Assembly: GCA_963801255.1 (NCBI GenBank)
Contig: CAWDEC010000012.1
Coordinates: 1 to 64,000, forward strand
Direction: 5' to 3'
DNA length: 64,000 bases
Source: JAICXG01 sp963801255
GTDB taxonomy: Bacteria > Verrucomicrobiota > Verrucomicrobiia > Chthoniobacterales > UBA10450
Position 1 is the first letter of the stretch; every line of letters starts with the position of its first letter. This document shows positions 25,279-33,712 of the stretch, piece after piece. The position numbers and the translations under genes are program-made. Below the pieces are notes generated by a model. The model saw only the letters and a program-made list of their open reading frames with translations. It did not search any database and had not been told where the DNA came from.

Positions 25279-25375
25279 TCCTTGCTCCCTACGGCGGCAT
25301 TACCCGCATCAGGTTTAAGGGGTCTCCGTTTCCGCAATCGCGGAACCGAACTCTCAGCCCATGGCTCCCCCGCTC
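25279..25375 (-). promoter_or_regulatory. TPP riboswitch aptamer
   Basis: The minus strand carries the conserved THI-box elements in order: GGGGAGCC, then GGCTGAGAG (25351-25359), a variable P3 hairpin (GGTTCCGCGATTGCGGAAAC), GACCCCTTAAACCTGATGCG, GGTAATGCC and CGTAGGGAG (25285-25293). This RNA binds thiamine pyrophosphate. Placement before the terminator and thiC gives classic feedback control. Confidence 0.95.
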
Positions 25376-25515
25376 TGTTTTTTCAGAATAGGACCGGAGG
25401 GTGGGAAGTCAATGCGACGCTGACGTCGAAACCGGCGCCATTTCCGTTTCGCCGTGGAAAATCGCCTGCCATCGACCGTGTTGCATCCGTCAATCATGGC
25501 CGGGAGTTATCAACG

Positions 25516-25544
25516 AAAACGGCGCGCTCAGTTCGAGCGCGCCG
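25516..25544 (-). terminator. terminator of the DUF4440-like gene
   Basis: Stem CGGCGCGCTC / GAGCGCGCCG with a short loop (25520-25544), followed on the minus strand by TTTTCGTT, 33 nt after the stop codon of the 25577-26014 gene. Confidence 0.8.
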
Positions 25545-25576
25545 CCGAATTTTTCGAATCGAGAGAAACGATAGGC

Positions 25577-26014
25577 CTAACCGCCGGCCGCCTGCTTCAC
25601 GTTGGTATGGAAGATCGCCTTCCAGTTGCTTCTTTCCTTCACCCAGACAGATCCAGCGTTAAAGGTCCCGGAGGCGTCTTTACCATTGTAGGTGCCTTCG
25701 ATCTTCACAACGTATGTTACCGCGACGCCATTAGGCCCCTCAGCCGTTTGTTTGAAATTGCTGATCTCGAACGATTTCATATCCCACTTCTGCATGTCGG
25801 CCAGCTCTTTCGTCATGTCGGACGCACCATCATCGTAAACACCCACCATCTCTTCGGACACGAATTTCTTGAACGCGTCCGCGTTCTTGTCTTTGAAGGC
25901 CTGCCAAGCCCCTTTCTCTTTGTCCATCATCTGCTCCTCGGTCGGCGCGGCGGCGAAGGAAATCGCGCTGGTCGCGATCAAGGCCATCATCATGTAGCTG
26001 AGTAGTTTTTTCAT
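25577..26014 (-). CDS. secreted DUF4440/SnoaL-like (NTF2-fold) protein
   Basis: A 145-residue protein with a signal peptide (MKKLLSYMMMALIATSAISF, AAA) and an NTF2-like/DUF4440 fold: EKGAWQAFKDKNADAFKKFV, MVGVYDDGASDMTKEL, then strands AVTYVVKIEGTYNGKDASG and VWVKERSNWKAIFHTNV. NTF2-like domains bind small molecules or act as pseudo-enzymes; no catalytic residues can be named. A well-formed ribosome site (AAAGGAG) precedes the ATG. It is a single-gene unit with its own terminator. Confidence 0.85.
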   Translation of the reverse strand: MKKLLSYMMMALIATSAISFAAAPTEEQMMDKEKGAWQAFKDKNADAFKKFVSEEMVGVYDDGASDMTKELADMQKWDMKSFEISNFKQTAEGPNGVAVTYVVKIEGTYNGKDASGTFNAGSVWVKERSNWKAIFHTNVKQAAGG

Positions 26015-26121
26015 TATTGCTCCTTTGGTTGGTTGGTCTGTTCGAGCAGAAGGCTGAGGATTCGACCGGGAATGGTCAATCCAATTTCGGAGGCCAAAAA
26101 AAAGGCCTGCAACGTAGAAGG

Positions 26122-26144
26122 AAAAGCTCGCCCTGGTCGGGCGA
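26122..26144 (-). terminator. terminator of the amidase gene
   Basis: Stem TCGCCC(G) / (C)GGGCGA with a short loop (26128-26144), directly after the amidase stop codon and followed on the minus strand by GCTTTTCC. Confidence 0.65.
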
Positions 26145-26145
26145 A

Positions 26146-27258
26146 CTAATTGCTCGTGGGAATGACCGCTGGCGCCGGCGAAGACTCCGGCTTGGCCGGT
26201 GCGGCGGCGTCCTTTAGGACTAACGCGCCTTCGGTTTCACGACGGTAATCGGCCACCATCATCGGGCGAGTTTTGTTGTCGACCAATTCCTTGTAACCCA
26301 GAATGCCGGTAGCGATCGAATTCGCGAGCTTTGCCCGCCATGAACTTTGCGCGATAAGGCGACTCTCGCCGCGTTCAGTGAGGAAGCCGCCCTCGACCAA
26401 TACGGCGGGGATTTGCGTCAGACGCAGGACTGCAAACCGGGCGCGCTTGATTCCACGGTCGACTTCCGAGAAGTGCCCCACCACGGAATGATAGACGCTC
26501 ATGGAGAGCGCGAGGCTGGGCGCGTCGACTGGACTGCCCGCCTGCATGTTCATAAACCGAAGCGCAAGCGCGTCGTCCGCAGTAGACGGCGCGCCGCGCG
26601 GTGTAAGTGAGAAAATTTCAAACCCGTTCGCCGCCGGGTTCGAATCGGTGGCGTTGAAATGGATACTGACAAAGACTGCGTCCTTGGCGGCGTTCGCGAT
26701 CCGGGCCCGCAATTCCAGCGGCACAAAGATGTCGCTATCGCGGGTCATGATGACCTTGAGACCTTTGGCTTCCAGGAGCGGCTTGATGTTGCGCGCCACG
26801 TCGAGAGCGAAATCCTTTTCGTAGCCGTAACTACTGATTGCGCCCTTGTCGTAGCCGCCGTGACCGGGATCGAGAACCACGGTTTTGAAATGACCCAGAT
26901 TGGTGATCATCTGCGGACGCAGCTGCGGCTCAAGGGTCTTGGCGAGGTCGACCCGTGAGAGGAGATACTGGCCGTCCTTTTCCGCCACCGGGAAACAGAG
27001 CCAGCTCCGCACGCCGTTGATCAGAATTTCCCGGCTGTCGAGCTGCGCCTCGACGGAGGTTTTGCCATTATCAAGGCGGATACGTTTCTCGCTTGGTGTG
27101 ACACCAGTCGGCAGGCCGTAAAACTTCGCGACGTTGTCGATGGTGAGATATTCGCGACCAGCGAGTTTGACGATTTGCCAATCAGTAGCGGCCTGTGCGG
27201 TCGCAAACAAGGCGACGGACAGGGTGACAACCGCTAGGGCTCTGGCGCATCCGAACAT
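26146..27258 (-). CDS. N-acetylmuramoyl-L-alanine amidase (Amidase_3)
   Basis: A 370-residue exported cell-wall hydrolase. Signal peptide MFGCARALAVVTLSVALFAT; an N-terminal copper-amine-oxidase-like/AMIN-type segment (about 25-140, YLTIDNVAKFYGLPTGV); then the zinc amidase core with ligands in LDPGHGGYDKG (His), YEKDFALDV (Glu), SIHFNA (His) and catalytic Glu in VLVEGGFL. It cleaves the bond between muramic acid and L-Ala in peptidoglycan during cell separation or recycling. The start at 27258 is chosen because the signal peptide begins there; the open frame extends 42 codons further without a convincing protein. A short Ala/Pro-rich tail ends the protein. Confidence 0.93.
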   Translation of the reverse strand: MFGCARALAVVTLSVALFATAQAATDWQIVKLAGREYLTIDNVAKFYGLPTGVTPSEKRIRLDNGKTSVEAQLDSREILINGVRSWLCFPVAEKDGQYLLSRVDLAKTLEPQLRPQMITNLGHFKTVVLDPGHGGYDKGAISSYGYEKDFALDVARNIKPLLEAKGLKVIMTRDSDIFVPLELRARIANAAKDAVFVSIHFNATDSNPAANGFEIFSLTPRGAPSTADDALALRFMNMQAGSPVDAPSLALSMSVYHSVVGHFSEVDRGIKRARFAVLRLTQIPAVLVEGGFLTERGESRLIAQSSWRAKLANSIATGILGYKELVDNKTRPMMVADYRRETEGALVLKDAAAPAKPESSPAPAVIPTSN

Positions 27259-27445
27259 GGGCCGGAGTATTAGATATTTGAGCGTCCGCGACAAGAAAAA
27301 AAGATTCCAGTAATTATAAATCTCGAGGGGAGGAAGGCCATGGACGGGGCCGTTTGCGTTGCACTTGTATGCCAGCAAAGTCAAAGAAGCAACAGATGGC
27401 GGCGGGAGCGGCGCTCACAGCGAAACGGACAACGCCCGGGCTTGG

Positions 27446-28978
27446 TCAGTAGTCATGCAGCCAGCCGGCGCGTCGCAGGATTTGTTTGAATTGCGGATCG
27501 TCGCTCGCGAGCGGCGGAAGCCAGAGGCCGAGGCGCTCGCGTTTCCACCAGGTGCCCTGCGGATTTGGCCTAACGAACGTGTAACGATAGAGAACCGCTC
27601 GAATGTAGCGAGGCGGTTGGTCGGGGAAGGGATTGGAACGAAACAGGCAAACCGCGCTCCGCTCGTTATGCAGGAGTTTCCAGATGAGGTTGAGTGTCCA
27701 GGAGTATTCGTTAGGCGAACCCATGGCCGCAAACCACATTTGCCAGTCGAGCCGCAGCTGGTACGGCGCGATCTGCGGCGGCCGCTCGTTGAGCGCGACC
27801 GGCAGCCCTTTATAAGGATACGATCTCCAGGTGGCGCTGTCGTCTGACGAGCGATCGTTTGTGCCTTCGAAGACGACATTGAGGCGCTCGGTTCCCACGG
27901 TTCCGAAAGCACCGTAAGTGTTCACCAAATCGAGCGGATCGAACGAGGTGTTCATGATCTGGTGCGGGGAAACGATGTTAAGCAGCGGTTGAATGCTCAA
28001 AATCGCGACGAGCGACGCGACCGCCCAGGCCGCGCCCAGCATTGATCGCGAGACCACCGCGCCGCGTTGCGCGGCAACCGCTCGATACGTTAGGGCACCC
28101 GGCAGAATTTTGGAGAGAGCGCGGTCGTCGAAACAGGCGATCGCTGGAATGATGGTCAGCCAATTTAGAAAAGAAAGGTTCCCACCGAGAGCGATCGCGA
28201 GCTGGAAAACGATGATGATGCTCCCCGCCACAAGACGAGCGAGTCGCGGCCAGAAAACGAACCAGGGCGCGACGAGTTCGGCAAGGTGATTGAAGAGCAC
28301 GCCGCCGCGCAAAGCCGCGCGCGGCAGGAAATGAAACCAGCGACTGAGTCCATTCGGAATCGGTTGCGTCTCGTAATAAGTGAAAAGTGTCGTGAGATTC
28401 CGCCAGCTTTCGTCGCCGCGAATTTTGATCATGCCGGCGCCAAACATGATCCGGAAAGTAAGCCAGCGAAAAAGCCAGAAGACGATGAGCGGCGGCCGGC
28501 GGCGCGGAAACGGCCGGCCATCGAAAAGCGGGCAAAGGAAAATGGCGAGAAAGCCGGTCTCAAGCAGCTGCGTTTCCCAACCGTAGCCATACCAATCCTG
28601 GCCAAGGTGGACAAACGACATGTAAAGAACCCAAAGAAGCGCGAGAAGAATCGCGTTTGCGTAGCCACAGGCAACGATGCAGGAGAGGGCAAAACCGACC
28701 CAGGCCGTGCCCACAAGCATGGTGTCGGAATGGCTAAACCAGAAAATTGAAGGCAGACGAAGAAATCCGCCTAACGAACCGCCAAGCGCGGCGCGAACGT
28801 GCTCGACGAAATTGCCAACGGGCAGAAGGCCGTCAGACCCGATGAGCGGCAGGATCTGATTGGCCGCGACAAGAAACGCGATCGCGTAAACGATTCCGAG
28901 GAGGCGCAGGATGACGAATCGCGTAAGCCAGTAACTTTCGCGGTCCGGTAGAACGCGCTCCCAATCTTCCAGCTTCAC
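27446..28978 (-). CDS. lipase maturation factor family membrane protein
   Basis: About 510 residues with many transmembrane segments and the LMF1-type signatures GQDWYGYGWETQLLETGFLA, FRIMFGAGMIKIRGDESWR, TYYETQPIPNGLSRWFHFLP, and a C-terminal soluble region with TFVRPNPQGTWWKRERLG. Vertebrate LMF1 helps fold dimeric lipases; the bacterial homologues have no proven role. The start is uncertain: there is no ATG near the N-terminus, and GTG at 28978 (VKLEDWERVLPDRES) is the best candidate, 31 nt after the khpB stop codon. Confidence 0.85.
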   Translation of the reverse strand: MKLEDWERVLPDRESYWLTRFVILRLLGIVYAIAFLVAANQILPLIGSDGLLPVGNFVEHVRAALGGSLGGFLRLPSIFWFSHSDTMLVGTAWVGFALSCIVACGYANAILLALLWVLYMSFVHLGQDWYGYGWETQLLETGFLAIFLCPLFDGRPFPRRRPPLIVFWLFRWLTFRIMFGAGMIKIRGDESWRNLTTLFTYYETQPIPNGLSRWFHFLPRAALRGGVLFNHLAELVAPWFVFWPRLARLVAGSIIIVFQLAIALGGNLSFLNWLTIIPAIACFDDRALSKILPGALTYRAVAAQRGAVVSRSMLGAAWAVASLVAILSIQPLLNIVSPHQIMNTSFDPLDLVNTYGAFGTVGTERLNVVFEGTNDRSSDDSATWRSYPYKGLPVALNERPPQIAPYQLRLDWQMWFAAMGSPNEYSWTLNLIWKLLHNERSAVCLFRSNPFPDQPPRYIRAVLYRYTFVRPNPQGTWWKRERLGLWLPPLASDDPQFKQILRRAGWLHDY

Positions 28979-29009
28979 TGAAAGGGTATCGTGGCAGCCG
29001 CCTGGTTCG

Positions 29010-29510
29010 TTAGGGCTTCTCGCTCGGGACAGTTTCCTTTTTTGCCGGTCGCCGGATGAGCGTGATCTGCTTAATGCGCGCGGAGTCGGACGGGCTCCAC
29101 GTGCCAACATCCGGGTCGTCCTTGAAGGCTTCGTGCACGATGCGCCGCTCGTAGGAATTCATCGGCTCCAGCTGGAGCGGCCGCCCGGAAATGCGCACGC
29201 GTTCCGCCAGTTGACGAACGTGCTGCACGATCTTGTCCTGCCGCATCGAGCGATACATTTCGCAATCAACAACCCATTTCGGCGTCTCAGGATTTTTCGC
29301 CTGCAGGACCCGATTGAGAAGGAACTGAATGGCATCAAGAATTTCGCCATCGCGCCCGATGAGGCGATCGGCTTCTTCGGTATAAATCTGCAGAGTTGGA
29401 TTGCCGCTTTCGCTCCTGGTTTCCTCGATTTGCACGACGAAACCAAGGTAGCCGAGCATGGTGTCGAGGAGCTCTTTCGCATCGACCTTGGTCTCGACCT
29501 CATTGCTCAT
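29010..29510 (-). CDS. khpB: RNA-binding protein KhpB/Jag (KH + R3H)
   Basis: A 166-residue Jag/SpoIIIJ-associated protein: a KH-like domain (LGYLGFVVQIEETRSESGNP, LIGRDGEILDAIQFLLNRVL) followed by an R3H domain (VRQLAERVRISGRPLQLEPM, NSYERRIVHEAF). It binds RNA and acts with YidC in many bacteria. The ATG (29510) overlaps the yidC stop as TGATG, so translation is coupled. The stop codon TAA lies inside a copy of the CCTAACGA octamer. The usual Jag N-terminal domain is absent, as in many Gram-negative forms. Confidence 0.93.
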   Translation of the reverse strand: MSNEVETKVDAKELLDTMLGYLGFVVQIEETRSESGNPTLQIYTEEADRLIGRDGEILDAIQFLLNRVLQAKNPETPKWVVDCEMYRSMRQDKIVQHVRQLAERVRISGRPLQLEPMNSYERRIVHEAFKDDPDVGTWSPSDSARIKQITLIRRPAKKETVPSEKP

Positions 29511-31261
29511 CAGCGTGCTCTTCCTTTTCGTTTTGCCGGCTGGTTCACTTTTTCCAGCTTGGGCAACGGTTGGTTCCTGTTCTGATACAACTGCAGGATC
29601 GTAAACAGGTTTTGGGTTGTATAATACAAAGCAAGTGCGGCTGCAAAGTTGTAGCAAAAAACGACGAAGATCAGCGGCATAAACATCATCACGCGCTGCT
29701 GGGTGGCGTCGCCGCTTTTGGGCGTGATATGCGTCATCCAAAAGCTGGTTCCGGCCATGACGAGCGGAAAGATGTTGATCGGCCAACCCAGACCAGGGAT
29801 GTGCGCGACCGTGTCTGGCTGGGAAAGATCATGCACCCAAAGGAAGCTGGCATTGCGCAACTCAACCGCTTGCCGCAGCATGGTGAAGAGGCCAAAAAAG
29901 ATCGGGATCTGGATCATCATCGGCAGACATCCACTCACCGGATTGACCCCGTAATCCTTGTAGAGCTTCATCAGCTCCGCATTCATTTTTGTCGGATCGT
30001 CCTTGTACTTTTCGCGCAGCTCCTGCATTTTGGGCGAGAGCGCAGACATGCGACGCATCGACTTGTTGGCTTTGGTCTGGAGCGGCCAGAGCAGACCCTT
30101 CACGATGGCGGTGAGAATAAGGATCGCGACAGCGTAGTTACCGACGAATCCATGGATGAGATTCATCAGGTTGAGGAGCGCCTCACTCACCAGTTTCCAA
30201 AGGCCGAAATCCATGATCTCGGCTTCGTCGTGCGTCAGTTGCGCGAGGCGATGATAAAGCTTCGGACCAAGATAAAGCTGGAACTGCACCGTGACGGTTT
30301 GGCCGGGCTTTACCGCGAAGCCGGGCATACCCATTGCGCCTTCGATTCCGTAATCGATCTTCCCTTCGCTATCCTTCCTTGCTTCGTAGCGAGTCGCCCA
30401 GGCTCGATCGGCTTTTACGCCTAACGGCGTGATGAGACTGACGAAAAATTGATTACTCACCGCCGCCCATTCCGCGTTAGCGGTCTTCTCCTCGAAAAAC
30501 TGCAGTGCGCCTCGCTTTTGCGTCCCAATAAACGGATACTTTTGCTCCGCAAACCAGCTGACGTCAGTCGTTCGGGCCTTGCCGTCGATGCACCAGGTTA
30601 GACGCGTGTAGTTCGGCAGATCGTTGCGGTGAATTGGCGTCGCCGAGCCGAGCGCGACGTAATAGGCAGGGTTCAGGTAAGGCGCACGCCCGCGATTTTG
30701 GAAATCGACTTCCATCTGCGCGACATAGTTGTCCTTTTGGTTAGGCTGCGCGAGGAGAGTGAACTTCTTGTGCAGCGTGACATCGTTAGGCAAGGCGCGC
30801 TCCAATTCCACTCCACCGTTGCCCGGGACGAAGTTGAATTCCTCCAGCGACGGCGCTTCGGGTTTTCCGATCAAAGCGCCGATCGGCACCGGCTGCTTGG
30901 AATTGAGTTTCACCGCCTGACCATTCTCGCCGATGTGCTTCGGCAAGGTTGCTTCCGCAATGCCGCCGCCGCGATTGGTCAGGAGCAACTCGAGATCATC
31001 GTTTTTGAGGGTGACGGTCTTTTCGACAAACGACCGCGTCACAGAAGTTGGTGTTGGACTCGGCGTCGATTCGTTAGGGGCGATCGAAGGCGTTGTGGTC
31101 GCGGATGGCGTAGCGCCCGGTGCGACAGACATGGCGGCTGCCGGCGTGGGCGAAACAGTCATAGTTCGCGGCGGCGGAGGCGCCTGGCGCGCGACATAGA
31201 TCTGCCAGCCGACCAATCCGAGGATGCAAAGAGTAACAACAATCCAGGCTTGTCGGTCCAT
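29510..31261 (-). CDS. yidC: membrane protein insertase YidC
   Basis: A 583-residue YidC of the Gram-negative type: N-terminal anchor AWIVVTLCILGLVGWQIYVA, a Pro/Ser/Thr-rich linker, a periplasmic beta-sandwich (about 80-340), and the conserved insertase core from about 355 (NYAVAILILTAIVKGLLWPL, SALSPKMQELREKYKDDPTK, GCLPMMIQIPIFFGLFTMLR, TTQNLFTILQLYQNR). It inserts and folds inner-membrane proteins with or without SecYEG. It sits in the conserved order rnpA-yidD-yidC-khpB. Confidence 0.97.
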   Translation of the reverse strand: MDRQAWIVVTLCILGLVGWQIYVARQAPPPPRTMTVSPTPAAAMSVAPGATPSATTTPSIAPNESTPSPTPTSVTRSFVEKTVTLKNDDLELLLTNRGGGIAEATLPKHIGENGQAVKLNSKQPVPIGALIGKPEAPSLEEFNFVPGNGGVELERALPNDVTLHKKFTLLAQPNQKDNYVAQMEVDFQNRGRAPYLNPAYYVALGSATPIHRNDLPNYTRLTWCIDGKARTTDVSWFAEQKYPFIGTQKRGALQFFEEKTANAEWAAVSNQFFVSLITPLGVKADRAWATRYEARKDSEGKIDYGIEGAMGMPGFAVKPGQTVTVQFQLYLGPKLYHRLAQLTHDEAEIMDFGLWKLVSEALLNLMNLIHGFVGNYAVAILILTAIVKGLLWPLQTKANKSMRRMSALSPKMQELREKYKDDPTKMNAELMKLYKDYGVNPVSGCLPMMIQIPIFFGLFTMLRQAVELRNASFLWVHDLSQPDTVAHIPGLGWPINIFPLVMAGTSFWMTHITPKSGDATQQRVMMFMPLIFVVFCYNFAAALALYYTTQNLFTILQLYQNRNQPLPKLEKVNQPAKRKGRAR

Positions 31262-31325
31262 CGGAGCAAATTTTCCGCTTACTTAGCGAGCTGGAATTGC
31301 CAATTGCACATCGCCCTTGGCCAAT

Positions 31326-31568
31326 TCATCGCACTCCCGACGCCGGCACCGGATCTTCGCCTTCGCCGCCCCAGGGATGACAACGGGCCACCCTCTTCAA
31401 GCCCAGCCAGCTTCCACGAAGCGCGCCGTGCCGCTCCACCGCTTCGAGCAGGTATTGCGAGCAAGTAGGGTGAAAACGACAGCCGGTAGCCGGTCCGCCA
31501 AGCCAGGCGAGCACCGGCGAGAACATTATTTGATAGGTCCGAATGAGAAAGCGGAGAAGCAAAACCAT
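31326..31568 (-). CDS. yidD: membrane protein insertion efficiency factor YidD
   Basis: An 80-residue YidD (DUF37) protein: FLIRTYQIMFSPVLAWLG, the Cys-containing CRFHPTCSQYLLEAVERHGA, and CHPWGGEGEDPVPAS. An amphipathic helix lies at the N-terminus. The ATG at 31568 (MVLLLRFLIRTYQ) is preferred over an upstream frame because it gives the usual family length. It helps YidC/Sec insertion and lies 64 nt after rnpA. Confidence 0.95.
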   Translation of the reverse strand: MVLLLRFLIRTYQIMFSPVLAWLGGPATGCRFHPTCSQYLLEAVERHGALRGSWLGLKRVARCHPWGGEGEDPVPASGVR

Positions 31569-31632
31569 CGTCAGGGCCGTAGGATAGGGGAGCGCCGTCC
31601 AAGGCGCAACCGTTCGCAATTTCCCTCGCGGC

Positions 31633-32010
31633 TCAGACACCCGATTCGCGCAGAACTCCGGCGCGCTGCGCGAGTTTTAACCATTCCTTGGTCAGCATCA
31701 TCGAATCTGCGGCTGCCGCCGCCGGTCGAGCGATGACCACAATCCAAACGCTGGAGATCAATTCACGCTGCCGGCGCCGCACGATCTCGCGTAACCTTCG
31801 CCGCACACGATTCCGCACGACCGCTCCACCGATCCGTCGGGCGGTAACAAACCCCACCCGAAAAGCTTCCTCTCCGTCCACTCGCAGAACACCCAGCGTG
31901 AGGAGGCTTCCGCGGACTGTTTTCCCTTCGCTTCGCACCTGCTTGAACTGCCGAGCAAGCTTCAACCGTCGTTTCGCAGGAAATTTTAAGCTCAAAACTT
32001 CGCTCCTCAT
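31633..32010 (-). CDS. rnpA: ribonuclease P protein component
   Basis: About 120-125 residues. Key RnpA features: F23-type region RRLKLARQFKQVRSEGKTVR, and the RNR motif in RIGGAVVRNRVRRRLREIVR. It binds P RNA to process tRNA 5' ends. Two starts are possible: ATG 32010, or TTG 31995, which has a GAGGAG seven nucleotides upstream and gives LSLKFPAKRRLKLAR, closer to typical family starts. The gene rpmH (L34), which nearly always precedes rnpA, is absent: upstream DNA instead holds a divergent phosphodiesterase gene 85 nt away. Confidence 0.93.
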   Translation of the reverse strand: MRSEVLSLKFPAKRRLKLARQFKQVRSEGKTVRGSLLTLGVLRVDGEEAFRVGFVTARRIGGAVVRNRVRRRLREIVRRRQRELISSVWIVVIARPAAAAADSMMLTKEWLKLAQRAGVLRESGV

Positions 32011-32095
32011 CGCGGCGCGATTCTAATGCGCTGTTACAGGAACGTCACGAAAGCTCCCTCGAACTTGCCCGCACGCCGTGCAATTCTTGCCTGCC

Positions 32096-33712
32096 ATGCG
32101 CTCGAGCTGGTTCACGTTCGCGGTTCGCGTCCTCCTCTTTGCTCTGTTGGCTTGTAACGTCGAAGCCCGGGGCAAGGCGCAACACGTCGTCCTGGTCGTT
32201 TGGGATGGAATGCGCCCTGAATTTGCGGCCGAGAAATACGCGCCGCACCTCGCCGCATTGCGCCGCGACGGCGTCTTCTTCGCCAACAATCACCCCGTCT
32301 ATCCGAGCTTGACGAACGTTAATGGCACCGCGCTCGCCACCGGTGCAGAGCCGGGACGCAGCGGCATCATCGGCAACATGGAATTTCGCCCGGCGGTCGA
32401 TGCCCATAAGCCGTTCGATACCTCGGAATATCCCGACTTCACTCAGATCGATGCAACTGCCCTGGCACACTACCTTGCGGTACCGACTTTGGTGGAACTA
32501 CTGCGCAAATCTGGCCAGCGCACCGCCATCTCAGGTTCGAAGCCGGTCGCGCAGTTATTCGATCGCACCCGGCAACGCGAAGGTGAGGCCGCGAGAAAGT
32601 CTCTCGTCGTTTACCGCGGCAAAGTTCTTCCGAAAGAGGAAACCGGCCTGATTAACACCACGATCGGTCCTTTCCCTCCCCGGCATGGTTTGCCTAACGA
32701 CAGTCAGGATGCCTGGTCTACCCGAGCGCTGACGGACGTACTCTGGAAAACGGACGTTCCGAAGTTTTCCCTCCTCTGGTTAAGCGAACCGGACCTCTCG
32801 CAACACGAAAACGCCCCAGGCTCTCCAACCTCGCTCGCGGCAATCAGGAGCAGCGATGACAACCTGGGCAAAGTCGTCACTGCCTTGAAGGCAAAGAATG
32901 CCCTAACGAGCACCGATCTTTTCGTCGTATCCGATCACGGTTTTTCCACCATCGATCTCGCGGTCGATGTGGCGGAGCGCTTATGCGCGGTTGGATTCAA
33001 TGCCGTCCGCGCCCGGAGCGATCGTCCGGCGAAGGGAGAAATCCTGGTCGTCACTCTTGGCGGCAGCGTCGCGTTCTATGTCGCCGATCACGACAGCAAC
33101 ACAATCCAGCGCCTGATCGAATTTCTGCAGAGTTCCGATTTCGCCGGTGTCATCTTTACCCGTTCCGTCTCTCAAGGCACTTTCACTTTCGCGCAGGCAT
33201 TGATCGATACGAGCGATGCTCCGGATGTTTTGGTTGCCTGCCGCTGGAACGATCAACCCAATCATTTTGGCGTGCCGGGCAAAATTGCGTCTGACATCGG
33301 GCACACGGTCGACCAGGGCAATCACGGCAGCCTGAGTCGATACGATATGCACAATACCCTGCTCGCCATGGGGCCCGATTTCCGTCCCGGCTGGACGGAC
33401 GAGAGTCCGACCGGCAATGTCGACGTCGCGCCCACGATTCTTTCCATTCTCGGATTGGAAGTGCCTAACGAATGCGATGGACGCATTCTCACCGAAGCTT
33501 TTTCTGCAAAAGAACCGGCACCGACATCAAAGTCACAAACTCTCGAAGCACACAAGGGATCCTGGCGCCAGACGCTTACCCTAACGAGAGTAGGCAGGAC
33601 CACCTACTTCATGGAAGGCAACGGCGGACGAACGGAACAAGCGGTGAACGAGCCTAACGAATCACGCGACGGTAAAGCGCCTCATACTCCGGCACAATCC
33701 GGGCCGCGGTGA
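32096..33712 (+). CDS. exported type I phosphodiesterase/nucleotide pyrophosphatase family protein
   Basis: A 538-residue alkaline-phosphatase-superfamily protein: signal peptide (FTFAVRVLLFALLACNVEA), metal-binding Asp in VVWDGMRPEF, nucleophile Thr in YPSLTNVNGTALATG, then SLLWLSEPDLSQHENAPGSP, VVSDHGF and GNHGSLSRYDMHN, which supply the remaining Asp/His metal ligands. Members hydrolyse phosphodiesters or nucleotides outside the cytoplasm; the substrate is unknown. The ATG at 32096 starts the signal peptide. Its 3' end overlaps bshA tail-to-tail by 59 nt. It contains five CCTAACGA octamers. Confidence 0.9.
   Translation: MRSSWFTFAVRVLLFALLACNVEARGKAQHVVLVVWDGMRPEFAAEKYAPHLAALRRDGVFFANNHPVYPSLTNVNGTALATGAEPGRSGIIGNMEFRPAVDAHKPFDTSEYPDFTQIDATALAHYLAVPTLVELLRKSGQRTAISGSKPVAQLFDRTRQREGEAARKSLVVYRGKVLPKEETGLINTTIGPFPPRHGLPNDSQDAWSTRALTDVLWKTDVPKFSLLWLSEPDLSQHENAPGSPTSLAAIRSSDDNLGKVVTALKAKNALTSTDLFVVSDHGFSTIDLAVDVAERLCAVGFNAVRARSDRPAKGEILVVTLGGSVAFYVADHDSNTIQRLIEFLQSSDFAGVIFTRSVSQGTFTFAQALIDTSDAPDVLVACRWNDQPNHFGVPGKIASDIGHTVDQGNHGSLSRYDMHNTLLAMGPDFRPGWTDESPTGNVDVAPTILSILGLEVPNECDGRILTEAFSAKEPAPTSKSQTLEAHKGSWRQTLTLTRVGRTTYFMEGNGGRTEQAVNEPNESRDGKAPHTPAQSGPR

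Noticed and set aside
32023..32289. Possible rpmH before rnpA
   Set aside because: The basic minus-strand frame here has none of the L34 signature and is antisense to the phosphodiesterase start.
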